This document shows, piece after piece, positions 53,712-64,000 of a stretch of DNA of 64,000 bases. The stretch comes from Hesseltinella vesiculosa (taxonomy: Eukaryota; Mucoromycota; Mucoromycetes; Mucorales; Cunninghamellaceae): contig MCGT01000022.1 in the NCBI GenBank assembly GCA_002104935.1, positions 124,001-188,000 on the forward strand. The letters are read 5' to 3'. Each line of letters starts with the position of its first letter. Positions within the stretch are counted from its first letter, which is position 1. The position numbers were made by a program, and so were the translations under genes. Under the pieces are notes generated by a model. The model was given only the letters and a program-made list of their open reading frames with translations, was not told the origin of the DNA and did no database searches.

Positions 53712-54318
53712 TTCTTTTCCATCCATTCATCCCGACCTGCCCATGCTAGACTGCATTCCCCTCCTCTCATCTTGTACATTTTTTGATCTTGTAACGCATT
53801 ATGCATTCCTTTTTTTTTTTTTTGCTTCCTTTCCCATACTTGTACCACCAGCCACCTTATTATGTATGCTCTTGTATCACCTTACATCTAATCTTAATTT
53901 TTTACCCCTTGGCTACTTGAAATAAAGAAACCAAGACCTTGCTTATTTTTTTTTTTGATCTGAAACGACACATATGGCTAATGGCAAAATAATGAGTCCA
54001 AAAAAAAAAAAAAAAAGAGGAGAGGGATTCATTCATTTTTCTGCAGCTCTCTAATTAGCAGAATGATTTCTTTTTAATAAAGGTAGGCCAGCTGAAGACG
54101 AAGGATCTAGCTAGGATCTGCTCTTGATCCATCTACGACCGAGCCAAATCACCACAACACACCGCACCATCATGGCCAAGAATATCCCTTTGCGCACTGA
54201 CGCAAAATAATACTTGTCCCATAAAGACTGCTGTTGGTATGGACTGCCAAGTATGCCAAGAGATCAACGAATAAAAAACGTGAGTATGTTTTGCGGCCCA
54301 TGGGACTCTTTTTTTTTT
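53712..54318. other. Convergent spacer AUR1 / Nudix
   Basis: 3' flanks of two convergent genes. T-runs at 53811-53823 and 53947-53956, A-run at 54001-54016; AATAAA at 53921-53926 suits AUR1. No gene seen. Confidence 0.5.
53921..53926 (+). promoter_or_regulatory. Likely AUR1 polyadenylation signal AATAAA
   Basis: AATAAA about 210 bases after the AUR1 stop codon, preceded by T-rich sequence. Confidence 0.45.
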
Positions 54319-55411
54319 TCAGCTATTTTGGTACCTCTTGGCTCCCATGGAAGAAATGGACTTGAGCCATGTGAGGCTCCAGATGCAGTAGCCAATGTCG
54401 AATCGCGAGTAAACAGGCGGTGCGCTGATGTTCAGCAGGAATGGCAGGGTGGGCATTTGCAGCATGTGCAAGATTTCCTTGGTCATGCCTAGGGTCAGGC
54501 CCCATAAACGGAAGCGATGGGGCGAGGTCACAGGCAAGTCTACGGCAGGAAAGGAAATGGTGCCGAGAAGGAATTGTAAAAAGGGTCGACGCCAGTCTTG
54601 GATCACGCGCGGAGCCAGGGATTCTTGTACCTGGGCCATCGACGGCCGCAGTTGAGACTTGGGCGCCACAAAAAACTGCAATGGGATCCCTGATGAAAAC
54701 AAGACAGCCGTCAAGGTTGTGCTAGAGCCTCTTGTGCTTCACTTACAGTCCACAGCTGCTACTTCACCGGCTTCCAAGGTCATTTCTGGCGTCTCAGGCA
54801 CCACCTGCAGGTACACTAGATGAAAAAAAGAGGTTGAGCCACCTGGTAACCTGTCCATGCCATTCTTACCAAAAGGCACCAAGATCATCAGCAACTTGCG
54901 ATCATAAGTTGAGGTCAGTTCGCGATCGTCGAGTGTACCCAGGAGCAAAAAATCCTTGCTGGCCAGATCCAAGCCGATTTCTTCTTGCACTTCACGCACA
55001 ACCGTGTCTTTGTCGGTCTCGCCCGGCTCGTTTTTGCCACCAGGAAAGGCCACATGATTGGAGAACCGGTCTCCGGCACGGGTGGCGCGCAGCATGAACA
55101 GAAGCTCCAGGCGACCGTGCTCGTCGTTTTTCACCCATGGCAGCTGCCAAAAGTCATCGAGTGATTGCACAGGTGCGGATCCTGCCAAGTCTTTCGATGG
55201 ATTTGATGAATGCCAGCGCAGAATCGCAGCAACACCAGCTCGTCGTGGCTGTGTTGGTGGCGATGCAATATGCTGATAAGCATGACGGTCAAAGTGGTCA
55301 TTCACTCGTTGCAGGATGTCTAGTGCAGCAATAAACTATCAAATCTGGAACTTGTTTTTTTTCTGTTTTAGAATCGCATGCTAGCAATCACTTACGTCGA
55401 TCGGAAATCAT
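54319..55411 (-). CDS. Nudix hydrolase, CoA-pyrophosphatase (PCD1/NUDT7) type
   Basis: Exons 55411-55396, 55319-54870, 54815-54747 and 54689-54319 join in phase (301 residues). The Nudix box is GGKNEPGETDKDTVVREVQ followed by EEIGL, matching G-x5-E-x7-R-E-x2-E-E-x-G; upstream RFSNHVAFPGG is the 'SFPGG' strand typical of CoA/8-oxo-dGTP pyrophosphatases of the PCD1/NUDT7/8 group. The N-terminal part RRAGVAAILRW and LELLFMLRAT is also family-like. The first exon codes only MISDR plus one base; the acceptor CACTAG was chosen because the nearer GATAG breaks phase. The C-terminal 120 residues (LWGLTLGMTKEILHML) extend as in yeast PCD1. No PTS1 is seen (ends RYQNS). Confidence 0.9.
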
Positions 55412-56334
55412 GGTTTGAATGCCAACTGACGGTATTTGATGGTATCTGATGGGCGGAGGATGTACAACCAGGGCTTGTGAGCTGAAAAAAAATAATAATA
55501 AAAGGAAAGACGACGATGACAAATTCGGCAAAAGTAAAACGCCGAGGTCCTCCCCCCAATTTTTTTATCTCTTTTTTAGCGCATTTTCAATTTGGATCAT
55601 GATCCGACCCGATTCCAGGGAACAGCAAAAGACAAGAATAGGGATTGTTTCAATGGGTGCCCATGTATTAAAGCGTGACGCACTCGCCAAGTGATTGACT
55701 GGGTAAAACGGAACCATTCCATGTGCTAGCACCAGCCCAAATCACCCTAATAAAAGAAAAAAGTTCCGTATTGCCGGAACTAGACAGGCACACCAAAACA
55801 ACAGAAATTAAAAAAAAAAAGAATTGTTGGAAGCTCGTCACCAAACATCCACAAATTTCTGTTTCTGAAAATACCCAAAATGTTTACCCGGCAAAAAAGA
55901 CTTTCTACGTAAAAATCATTGGTCCGGTTCAAAGGCATTTCCACCAGTTGGTCTGTAGTAGTGTATTTTGCATGGACGTCAGCGCCAGGATAAATTCAAT
56001 GTCAGCAAGAACGAGCCATGTGTTGCATGCGGACCCATCCGAAGCCAAATTCAGGGCAATTATTTTTATTTTCAACCGTCGTGCTTGCTCTCAAAGGCCA
56101 TGCTAACGCAAACGTTCAGCAAGCTTCTACTATCTCGTCAGATTTTCCTTTGCAGAAAGCGAGGCAGGAATTGCCGTATGAGTTGCCCGCCCCCTTCCTG
56201 GTCGCACATCCTACCAGCAAGCCAGTCATTTCCTTTCACCAGGCTCGTGCCCAAAGAGAACAGCCAAACCGAAGATACTATACAAAATTTATATATATAT
56301 ATATATAAAAGAAGGGATGGGATTCTAGACAGGT
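55412..56334. other. Spacer between Nudix gene and NAA50
   Basis: About 920 bases. Plus-strand frames at 55723-56106 and 55968-56456 are open but carry no domain, and the second runs through the TA microsatellite into the NAA50 3' exon antisense. No gene supported. Confidence 0.45.
56290..56307. repeat. (AT)n microsatellite
   Basis: Nine uninterrupted AT dinucleotides just downstream (3') of the NAA50 stop codon. Confidence 0.85.
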
Positions 56335-57022
56335 TTACAAGACCTTTTCTAATACGTAAGCATCTCTTGGCTCGACGTTTTTGTAATAGTCTTGTTGAGT
56401 CTGGGTCACTTGGAATCCGTGCTTCTTGTAGAACTCCACAGCTGCGTCGTTGTTAATCTGTACATGCAAATATACCTTGGAGATGTCATGTTCTTTGTTG
56501 CCAACTTCCTTCAAAATATGCTCCAAAAGCTCTTTGCCTAGTGATTCCCCAGAGTAAAAAAAAAATGGGAGGTGAGCCAGGGTAGGTCTCCTTGGTCCAT
56601 CCAGTCGACTGTTGCTCACTTACCGAGACCAAGACGACGGTAGGGACTTAGCACGCCCAACGTCATGATATAAAGCTTTTTCTTGTCGCTGTCTTCATCG
56701 GATTCTAAGCGGCAGCACACGGCACCCACACACACATCGTTGTAGTAGGCTACAGCATCGTCAACACAGATAAAAGATGGGAAAGATCTTGAGTATTTCA
56801 CGCGTTGCCTGCTTCTCCACCTTCCTGCTCGCCGCCTTTTGTCCTTGATCCCAGCGCTTAAACAAATCAGCAGCATTGCTTACCAAGCTTGGCAAATTCA
56901 CCCACCGTCAACACATTTTGGTAAAACGATTCCTTGTAATCAACAGGGAACAGAGTGATGTTCAGTTTTCGCAATTGTCCCAAGTTATTAGGGGTTACAT
57001 CACCCAATGCAATACGACTCAT
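56335..57022 (-). CDS. NAA50: N-alpha-acetyltransferase NAA50 (San)
   Basis: GNAT-fold acetyltransferase of the NatE complex, acetylating Met-starting N termini; in animals needed for sister-chromatid cohesion. Exons 57022-56884, 56749-56624 and 56537-56335 join in phase (155 residues). It shows GDVTPNNLGQLRKLNITLFP and VDYKESFYQNVL (peptide-binding loops), AYYNDVCVGAVCCRL, YIMTLGVLSPYRRLGLGKEL (acetyl-CoA binding R/Q-x-x-G-x-G/A) and VYLHVQINNDAAVEFYKKHG, with QQDYYKNVEPRDAYVLEKV at the end. All core elements of NAA50 are present. Budding yeast lacks the active form of this motif, so retention here is informative. Confidence 0.96.
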
Positions 57023-57406
57023 GATGTCAGGCTCAAAAAAAAAAAAAAAGAGGGAGAAAAAAAATAACAAAAAAAAAAAAGTGACAATGGCGGCGTCTTT
57101 TTTTTTTTTTTTTTGCTCTTTCCTGGCCCTACGATGGTGTGCAAGCCATTGGCAACACAGGAACAGCAATCGGGCTCAGAGTTGATTTTAGCGTTCGATC
57201 TTGGCACCTGCAGACCCTCTGACCTCGCCTTGCTGTCAACTTCAAAGTCACTCTAATAGAGAGAAATTCGGGAAATGAGCCCCTTCCTCCCTCCATCTCT
57301 CTGGCTTTTTTTTTTTTTTTTGGGATTTAATTTCAAAAAGATGTAACGATGTTGAAGGGTATGAGAAATGATGGAGCATGCTCTATAGAAACGGAAAAAG
57401 CAGATG
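57023..57406. other. Spacer NAA50 promoter / antiporter 3' flank
   Basis: Homopolymer-rich (A at 57036-57050, T at 57098-57114 and 57307-57320); no gene seen. Confidence 0.5.
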
Positions 57407-59448
57407 CTACCGGCGATCATCATCAGCGTCATTGTTAGGGAGGTATTCAGTGCTGTCAAAAGAAGTACGGTCGTTCTGGTCATCGTCAACAGTCACCTGT
57501 TCGTCGATTTGGCCACTGGGCGACGACGAGGCGCCAATATCAGGCTCAGGGTGATGCGAATTGGCATGATGGATATCGGGGATGACGATGGTGATGGCTT
57601 TATGGCGAGGAGGCTGGTCAGCGGTCGAGGCCACGACGCCATCCATGTCTTCCAGATGCTTATTAAAGTAGTCCGCCGGCTCGCCCGAAACCGTGCCGTT
57701 GATCGACGTAGGCTGAGACATGGACCGACGAACAAATTGAGGCAGGCGCGAGAGTTTGGAATGGGCAGTGTTGACCGAGGACATGCTGGTGCGCGTGAGC
57801 GTGCGGCTGGCAAAGCTGCCGATGTGGAAGAGAGGGATGGTGATGCCATGCACAATGACAGACGAGAGCACCATAAAGTACACAATAGGCTCAACCAGAC
57901 TGCGTGCTCTTGCTTCTGGGCCGTCAGCCGTAAAGTTATCGATCGCCTCGGTGTAGTAAAAAATAGCACCGACTCCGATGGGGCCAAACCAGCCGGTGAA
58001 CAAGGCTTCTCGCCACGTATGGATCGCCGGCACAAACTTGTACAAGGCAATAACAATGGGAAGGCGGCGGAAGAGCAACACAAGAATAGCCAGCACCACC
58101 AGGCGCCATACCGTCAGCTGCAAGTAATCGTCTTGGAAAAGCGACCAGGGCTGGGCGTCGGAAATAGGAGTGAATCAGCTGGGCTCTCCCTGTCCTTGCC
58201 TACTTACGATAGTCGCACCAATATACACAAAGACGCTCAGGTTGAGCAGTAGATCCACCACTTCAGACATGTGCGCATCAATGGTGCTCTTGCGGAACCA
58301 ATCATCCCAAGTGAAGGAATTGCCAGCAATGAAGCATGCCAGCAGATCATCGCTTCCCATCAGCGACACCGTGCCCATCAAAAACAGCTATGGACATGAA
58401 AGTTAAGCCAATGAATGGATCAAGAAGAAGCGCTTACCGCAAGTGCAATGGCGTACACCAAAAACGATTCCTTATCAATCCATTTTCTACAAAGAAATGA
58501 GATGTCAGCCCGGCCGGCCAGAAATGAAGAGCGTCTTACTTTGTTTCGGCCAGCTTCAGTAATTTCCGTGCCACATAGCCAACAACAAACCCAATGACAA
58601 TGGAGAGCAAGATTTCGTACACGAGCACATGGTAGGCCCATTCGCCAATGGCTGGACCCACAGGCATCTTTATCAAATAAATCGCAAGGTATAGAAAGGG
58701 GAAGCCGAGCCCGTCATTGGCTCCACTAACAAGAAGAAAAAAAAATGAGACCCCTTTCCTTCTTCTGAGCAGAAGCTGAGCAGAAGCACTACCTTTCAGC
58801 GAGAATCAGATGGCGCACGTTGATGGGGACTCGTTTTTCCGCAAATTTACCCGATACAATGGAATTGGCAAGCACCTGTAAAAAAAAAAAAAAAAAGATT
58901 GTCAGGACAACCCCATTTTAAACAAGGACAAGGTCCATACAGGATCTGTTGGGGTGAAGCAGGAGGCAATCATCAGAGCTTCCAACTAGAAAAAAAAAAC
59001 GAGTAAGAAGATCATCCCGTGCACACGCGCCGCATTATTTTTCAAAGTTTGCATTTACATAATTGATTTGAGGCACCATGGCCCAGACACAAAGACCAGT
59101 CATGACCCACATGACAATCATTACCGGGATCAGCATAATCAGCATGGAGCGGAATTCCCGGCGCAAATAGGCTTTGGGCAGCGACACCCCCGCAGCCATC
59201 ACTTGAATGCCAATGGCTAAACGGGCCAACTCTCTGGTGATATAAGCGACGTCGCCACCCCAGCCGGTCACATTGATGAAGTTAGCACAAACAGGGCCAA
59301 ATATCACACCAATGGTAATGGCAACCATGGCTTCCGATATATACAACCGTTCCTTGATCACAAGGGAGCACAGGCCATACAGAAGAATAAAACCGCCCAG
59401 GATACTGTAGATCACCGAGATCGTTTCCACATGCGTCAGATTCACCAT
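57407..59448 (-). CDS. NHA1: Plasma-membrane Na+(K+)/H+ antiporter (NHA1/SOD2-like)
   Basis: CPA1-type antiporter exporting Na+ or K+ against H+ for salt tolerance and pH homeostasis. Exons 59448-59059, 58985-58941, 58875-58793, 58725-58540, 58486-58438, 58387-58208 and 58150-57407 join in phase (558 residues). About twelve membrane segments are seen. The N terminus has the fungal signature GGFILLYGLCSLVIKERLYI followed by EAMVAITIGVIFGP. The core has CFTPTDPVLANSIV and LAESGANDGLGFPF, with the Asp pair needed for transport in T-D-P and A-N-D. GWFGPIGVGAIFYY is also conserved. The cytosolic tail is about 140 residues, shorter than yeast NHA1, and ends in an acidic stretch (DDDQNDRTSFDSTEYLPNN). 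Confidence 0.95.
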
Positions 59449-60028
59449 AGTATCAATGTCGTAATGAAGAGAATCTAGTTTTTTAGTCGATCGCTACAAG
59501 AAATACGCGCCCCCTGGCAGCAATGCGAAATGCCAATGCACTAAAAAAAGTTATTGAAACACAAGAAAGAAAGTGTAGAAAAAAAAAAAAAAAAAAAGGT
59601 TGACCAAGAGATAGCCAGCAAGAGAAAACTCCGGATGCCGCATTTGGGCTAATGTCCCACCTGCGCCTTTTCTGCCACTGGATCATCTGGACCCAAAGAT
59701 TCAAAAGCAAACGGCATGACTTTTGCACTAACTTTTTGACAGGTCGCAGTGGTACAAACCCGCCAAAACGGGTTCAGCCAATGAACCAAAGGAAAATACA
59801 TACAACGGACTCCTACAATGAAAGAAGTACACCACAGCACGGCAAAAAAAAAAAAAAAAAGATATCCGCTGGTGGCAAAGGGTCATAGGAGATGCATTAG
59901 TTTGTGTATTAAATAGAAAGATGCTGTAAATATAAAAATAGCGGATAGGTGCCGAGGAAACCAACGCCATTGAATATAGGGTCATTTGACAACGGGTATC
60001 GATTTGGATTTGGACATGGCGACTTGTT
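59449..60028. other. Spacer upstream of the antiporter
   Basis: About 580 bases; A-runs at 59579-59597 and 59844-59860. Frames at 59652-59888 (plus) and 59985-59728 (minus) lack domains. No gene supported. Confidence 0.45.
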
Positions 60029-60761
60029 TTAAAAAATGCCGTTCAATGACGAGCGTAACTTTTTTAAAGACCGAACAGACATGGAACGCCTGTGCTGAGG
60101 CAAGGAGCTGGGAGAGGCGGCCTGAGGACTGGAGGTGGCGTCAGCTGACCGGGTGGTGGAGTATTTATGGATCGAAGACCGCAGCTCAGACGCCGTCGTC
60201 GGCTGCTCTTGGATGGCAGCATGGCCGTGGCGTTCGTCAGAAAAAGTAAGGGACGCCAACTGCTGATCAATCAACAAGGTTTGCTGATCCGTCCGAGGCG
60301 AATGGCTCGAGATGGGTGATGGGCATTCTGAGCCGAGCGTGGGGGCTTCCAAGGGCAAGGTGGAGATGGACGACAGGGTTTCTTGAAGGGCATAGGGCTG
60401 GGAAGGCGGTGGGGTCGTGGTGCGGGTTTGAGCAAGTAGGATCATGTCATTATCGAGTTCCTCGGCGTTCTCGTCGAGATGGGTGGACCGTTGCTGACGA
60501 AATTGTTCCATGGTGGCATGCCACAGCCGCTGTCGCTGCCTTGCCTCTTCGAACAGCAGAAACCAGTTGTGAGGAATATGCGTTTTCAAATAACGGGCCC
60601 AAAAATAAACAGGCGGGTTGCCGGCAGGATCGAACGCATCATAGGCATCAAAATCATAGGCAAGATATCTGGCGGGAGGAAACGGTCAGCGTTCTCGTTT
60701 TTTTTTTTTTTCTCGCGTTCCGCGACATGCAAGCAACCTACCTTGCTCTTGACCATCTCAT
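60029..60761 (-). CDS. Unrecognised 219-residue protein
   Basis: Two exons, 60761-60742 (only 20 coding bases, MRWSRA) and 60668-60029, join in phase. The first 60 residues are the most ordered part: an aromatic/acidic stretch YLAYDFDAYDAFDPAGNPPV, then YFWARYLKTHIPHNWFLLFE and an Arg/Gln-rich helix (EARQRQRLWHATMEQFRQQR). The rest is Thr/Ser/Pro-rich, ending in a basic helix SMSVRSLKKLRSSLNGIF that could bind membranes or nucleic acid. No known domain is recognised. The clean splice and good start context support a real gene. Confidence 0.65.
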
Positions 60762-61506
60762 GGTGGCAGCCTCTGTGCCTAAAGATCGGGAGGAGAAGAA
60801 ATGAGATTTTTCCTTTAAAAAAAACGAAAACGTTGAATTAATTACGCAAAAGAGAAAAGCAGCACATGTCATCATCCCATCCTAAGCCCATACAAAAATA
60901 AGTGAGTGACGGGTTTCGTAAGCAGCGGACTCTTATTTTTTTGCACCTTCAAACAAGCCAATGCTGATGAGCTTTAGTTGTAAAATATACAATGATCCTT
61001 GCACCAGGTCATCGTGGGCGATAGGCAGAAATGTAGAAGCGTCAAAACCATGGGGCCGAGGAACGGCTGGGGACCCATTGGCTGGGCCATGCCACTGGGC
61101 AAGCCTTCGTATGGACCAATGCCGATCTCGTCGATGATCAGCCATTTTTTTGGTGAGGGCAAAATGGTTAAGAAAAGGAGAAAGGTCGCCAAAAAATTAG
61201 AAGAAAATAAATGAGGCAGAAAAAAAGGAGAAGAAAAAGAGATAAAAAAAAAAATTGGGTATCTTTTTGAAAGGGATTGCCATGTGTTACACAAAAGTGC
61301 TGTGTTTTTGTTCATTTTTGTCTCCAGCTGCATATGTCCTGGCCAATGGCTAATCACTGGCACGCACAAAGCTGTAATGAACTCATTAAACTTTATGATG
61401 GAGGGGATCGCAAGAAGAAAATGAGACATGATCCATGCATATAAACTTTATTTCAAAAACACGCCATTGTCTATCAAGGTGGGTATAGGTGGAAAAAAAT
61501 AAGAGC
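60762..61506. other. Spacer between two minus-strand genes
   Basis: About 740 bases. A minus frame at 61145-60933 (70 codons; FDASTFLPIAHDDLVQGSLY and LQLKLISIGLFEG) is modestly protein-like, but it has no homologue that I recognise and an alternative frame of similar quality overlaps it. No gene firmly supported. Confidence 0.4.
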
Positions 61507-64000
61507 TCAGACATCACTGTTGCCATTCAAGACCATGCTCTTCAAAAACCGATGCAGCACGTGTCGCATTCGTTGCGGCGTGACTCTAGGAGAATAGCGG
61601 TCCATGCGGTGCTCCAAGCACCGGGAGACAATTTCTTTGGTGACCTGAGCTGCTGTGGACAAGGGCGAGTCTTGGTCAGAGTGGCCAGCGGCCTGACGCT
61701 GTCTTTCGGGCAATTGGACCGAGGTGGCCGGTCGGCTGTAATAAAACGATGGCGACATCCATGCGGCGTAAGCATTCTTTTGTGACGACGCTGAATACCA
61801 AGAGGGAGACATTGTTGCACTTGGCATGATCTGATTTGCAAAAGTTGGCTGGTAGATCGGAGGAGGGGCAGACGAGGGGTCGTTGGGAGGCAAGAGATCG
61901 TCCAATTCATGCTCTTGGTCATCGGTGGGGCTGGTGGCTGGCATGGTCGATGTTGGCGGCTCAGCCTCAATGGAAGTTGGCAGAGCCTGGTGGGAAATCC
62001 CTGCAGAGGGATGGCCGTCGTGATCGTATGGGCTGGCCTGAGAATCCCTGGGAGACTCCGGCTGATGAACAATCAAATGCCGGTAGCTGCCACGAGATGC
62101 AAAATCCGGTGGAATGATATCCATGACGGTGGTGCCAGCTTCGTGTATCGCCTGAATCCGCTGCAGCGTCTCTTCAACTGGATGAAAAAGGAAAAAAATG
62201 AAAAACGTTGAGTCCTTTTTTTTTTTGCATGCTGATCGTTACCATAAACATATTCCAGGAAGGATCTGTTTTTAAATGTTCGCTTGTCCTTGATCTGCTG
62301 CTGAATACGATGCCACATGTTGGTTTTGGTGATCCAATAGCGCCAGCCGTATTGCATCAGGACAATCATGTTGCCAGCCTTTTCATCCCAGCGCATGGCA
62401 GCGTCGATCGACGCCAAACCGGATTTTTGCTCCGTCTCGCTGTCGAGGCTCATCACCAGGTGTTTGATACAACGTGCCACCATGCCAGCTTGGTCCACGC
62501 GCATTAGACCGAATTCTCGATCCTGGAAGACATTGGCCGCCAGACCACAGTCTACCTCGTCCGCCATAAAATCCACTTCGTTCAGATCCAACGGGATTGG
62601 AAACACAGACAAGATAATGGCAATCTCCAGTGACGATTGCTAGACCACAGTCAAAAGAAAAATGAAGGCGAGGTCTTTCTAATTGGCGATTGTTTCTTAC
62701 CTGGATGCTCCCCACCAGCAAATAGATGATGGCAATGTTGTAGAGCACGCGAAAGGCAAACATAAATGGGATGGCTGGCACGTCCGATTTTTCGGTGGAT
62801 CTTTCCTTGCGTCGTTCCACTTCAATGCGATCGCAAATCACTTGGGAAAGCTCCAACGCCAGGGCAAGGTTACCAGGGACCGATGGCTATGGAAGAAGAA
62901 AAAAAAAGGAAGGAAGGAAGAAAAAAAAAATAGATGAGGCTCAGGCTTCCATTTCAAATGCACAAAACTTACCAAGGAGAGAGCAAGATCGCTCTGAACA
63001 AGAAGCACTGCGTTTTTGACATCAAAGGGCATTTGGTAGAGATCAATCATTTTGCGTAGCTCTAGATGCAGACAATTGTCAATACCTATAAATCATCTGG
63101 GTTCATTGGACTTACTGGCGTCCCAGGTAGGACAGTGCTGTGCCAGCCAGCCTGTCAGTTTGGTGTCCGAGGATGCCCATTGCCAGAGTCCGACAAGATG
63201 TCGCAGGCAATCACCAGCTTTGCCCAGGATTCGTAGTGCGTGATCTACACCTTTCATGCACTCAGCATCCTTGCCTTGACCACGGTTCGGCACAGGAAGA
63301 GCTTGGCTGCCCTGGGTCTTGCGTCGTTTCGAGGCGGGGTCCGAGCTGCCGGCAGCCGGTCGCTTCCGTGTAGGCGGGTCATGGGGCGGAATGATGTTGT
63401 TGAGAGCGCAGATTGGGATCAGACAAGCCTTTGCTGTGCTGGCATCGTCAGGGTTGGACATACCACAAACGGCAAGATAGTAGCTGTAGCCAAATATCAC
63501 CAACTGAGCAAGAGCCGTCATGGATTCACACATCATGGCGACAACGGCTCGTTGATGCCACTCTTGCTGAGGATCTATCAGGTCTGGGCCTTTTGGTCGC
63601 TCGTCATCTGAATGGAGATTGAGTCTGTGTTCTTTCAAATACTGGAATCGGATGGTGTGTGACACTGTGTCCAGTCGATCAAAACCAAAGAACCTAAAAG
63701 ACATATGTCCCAGCAATCAAATGAAAATAGGGTGAGCTACGCTGGTGTCTGTTTTTTTTTTTTTTTTACTTACCCGCAAGCTGACACCATCATGCAAGTA
63801 AAAGTTTGCAAGTTGTCCCATTGTCGCTGTTGGATGTAGTATCGCTGGCCAATCAGGATGTAGTTTTCAAATAAGGTATAGGGGATGCTGAGGTAATGTT
63901 TGCTCTCCGTGGATTTCACACAAGGTTCCTTTTGATCCAGAGCCAATACCAGACGCTGCTTGCAAAGCCGTGGAAATAGCTCCGTTGCTTCGTAAAAAAG
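61507..64000 (-). CDS. Fungal-specific transcription factor domain protein (5' end outside window)
   Basis: Six exons in phase: from the right edge to 63774, then 63693-63116, 63061-62973, 62886-62701, 62639-62243 and 62177-61507 (about 715 residues visible). The edge segment with FPRLCKQRLVLALDQKE, NYILIGQRYYIQQRQWDNLQ and TFTCMMVSACGFFGFDRLDT matches the middle homology region of Zn2Cys6 regulators (Fungal_trans type), with long helices continuing through PFMFAFRVLYNIAIIYLLVG. A bipartite nuclear signal TRKRPAAGSSDPASKRRK sits in a disordered insert. The last 200 residues are Ser/Pro/Gln-rich and likely the activation region, ending in a basic helix. Any zinc cluster would be encoded to the right of the window. 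Target pathway unknown. Confidence 0.8.

Noticed and set aside
57404..58252. 282-codon ORF antisense to the antiporter C-terminal exon
   Set aside because: Mirror of a long conserved exon; Arg/Gly-rich antisense composition.
1..64000. CRISPR arrays, bacterial operons, tRNA genes
   Set aside because: No direct-repeat/spacer array, no ribosome-binding sites, and no cloverleaf with a GGTTCRANTCC arm was found on reading either strand.

Overview
The window is nuclear DNA from a filamentous fungus, most likely an early-diverging (Mucoromycota-type) species. This rests on dense protein genes split by many short GT-AG introns (about 45-130 bases), very frequent A/T homopolymer tracts in introns and spacers, and core fungal genes such as AUR1 inositol-phosphorylceramide synthase, URC4, a bifunctional-type trehalose synthase/phosphatase and Zn2Cys6 regulators. 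The placement below 'fungus' is inference. Exon boundaries were read by hand; a joined model was accepted only when splice sites, phase and family similarity agreed.

Left third (1-20 kb): the tail of a WD-like protein, a small tandem repeat, eEF2, a nucleotide-sugar transporter, an unrecognised basic protein with an apparent frameshift, a mitochondrial DUF1640/MCUR1-type coiled-coil protein, the Rag GTPase Gtr1, a UBA/USP-fold protein whose catalytic Cys position is Ser, and a broken locus that looks derived from a Ty3/gypsy element. Two copies of a dispersed non-coding repeat lie in this third.

Middle (20-46 kb): a STIMATE/TMEM110-like membrane protein and REV1 are divergent from a 152-base promoter. 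They are followed by a low-complexity protein, Rab GDI, the SUMO ligase NSE2, an arrestin-like adaptor, a PIP-box protein with repeated TQPYDV motifs, a small Zn2Cys6 regulator, the U6 snRNA gene, an FSH1-type serine hydrolase, tRNA-splicing endonuclease SEN34, URC4 (uracil catabolism), an isochorismatase-fold hydrolase, CAF1 deadenylase and a malate dehydrogenase ending in AKL.

Right third (46-64 kb): a TPS/TPP protein with an altered phosphatase motif, a 2.2-kb spacer, AUR1, a Nudix hydrolase, NAA50, a Na+/H+ antiporter, an unrecognised protein and a fungal-specific transcription factor that runs off the right edge.

The genes form no operon or obvious pathway cluster. They are mostly housekeeping genes of translation, trafficking, RNA processing, genome maintenance and metabolism. 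REV1, NSE2 and the PIP-box protein all concern replication or repair, but they are not contiguous. The most unusual points are the C-to-S pseudo-deubiquitinase, the altered TPP motif, three GC-AG introns, start codons isolated on tiny exons, the PIP-box/TQPYDV protein, and the dispersed repeat pair.
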